Source of the DNA: an uncultured Phycisphaerae bacterium
GTDB lineage: Bacteria > Planctomycetota > Phycisphaerae > Sedimentisphaerales > Anaerohalosphaeraceae
NCBI GenBank assembly: GCA_937949545.1
Contig: CALEDR010000029.1
Coordinates: forward strand, 1-45,401
Length of the DNA: 45,401 nt
Direction of reading: 5' to 3'
Shown here: in pieces, positions 45,362 to 45,401 of the stretch
Layout: each line of letters opens with the position of its first letter
Position numbering within the stretch: the stretch's first letter is position 1
Made by a program: the position numbers and the translations under genes
Notes under the pieces: generated by a model
The model's input: the letters and a program-made list of their open reading frames with translations, nothing else
What the model was told of the DNA's origin: nothing
The model's database searches: none

Positions 45362-45401
45362 TCGTTCCAATCCCTTTCAATTTATCCTTAATTGTGGAAC
45401 G

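Noticed and set aside
18960-45401. SusC/SusD-like or TonB receptor genes in the glycan cluster
   Set aside because: I looked because of the sigma/FecR pair; every large frame is accounted for by other families and no TonB plug or SusD pattern is present.

Overview
The window looks like a Planctomycetota genome, most likely class Phycisphaerae (Sedimentisphaerales-like). This is inferred from protein types, not from a marker-gene search. The signs are LamG proteins with single dockerin-like tails (D-L-N-x-D-C-x-V-N-x-x-D-L), a PEP-CTERM protein, a GFTLIELL-type pseudopilin beside an ECF sigma factor and a FecR protein, an HtrB/LpxL-like acyltransferase (a Gram-negative envelope), and a dense set of secreted glycosidases.

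Left part (1-18997), mostly housekeeping. It holds a partial PfkB sugar kinase and gltX (minus), divergent glnS and a class II photolyase (plus), a small membrane protein, and tRNA-Leu(CAG) with a good promoter. A three-gene exported [NiFe] hydrogenase unit follows (small subunit, large subunit, maturation protease). Then come ppk2, a metallophosphoesterase, miaB, the argH-thiL-tsaE operon, a lipid A type acyltransferase divergent from sppA, and a membrane protein. Two hydrogenase features stand out. The large subunit has an in-frame UGA exactly where a conserved Trp is expected, leaving the C-terminal Ni-ligand motif in frame but downstream of a stop. The small subunit carries a perfect EF-hand/dockerin-type calcium loop inside an insertion in the catalytic domain.

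Right part (18960-45401), one 26 kb run of minus-strand genes. In transcription order: a frameshifted pseudopilin, an ECF sigma factor, a FecR-like membrane protein with a C-terminal domain that looks carbohydrate-binding (NPCBM-like), a LamG PEP-CTERM protein, a LamG/Ig/dockerin protein, GH43 with two LamG modules, GH2, a DUF4965 (GtaA-like) protein, a GH127-type Zn/Cys arabinofuranosidase, GH76, GH92, a sugar MFS transporter, a ROK kinase, GH125 and a GxGYxYP protein. GH76 (endo-alpha-1,6-mannanase), GH92 (alpha-mannosidase) and GH125 (exo-alpha-1,6-mannosidase), with a transporter and a kinase, make a nearly complete alpha-mannan (yeast cell wall or N-glycan type) pathway. GH43, GH127 and GH2 would remove arabinose, xylose or galactose decorations. 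No SusC/SusD pair is present. The sigma/FecR pair at the head is the obvious candidate regulator, and its periplasmic carbohydrate-binding-like tail suggests direct glycan sensing.

One LamG module occurs four times in three adjacent genes, and one C-terminal beta-sandwich-like module is shared by the GH2 and DUF4965 proteins. These look like recently shuffled adhesion or substrate-binding parts. The most novel candidate system is this sigma/FecR(NPCBM)-pseudopilin-LamG surface module driving an alpha-mannan locus.
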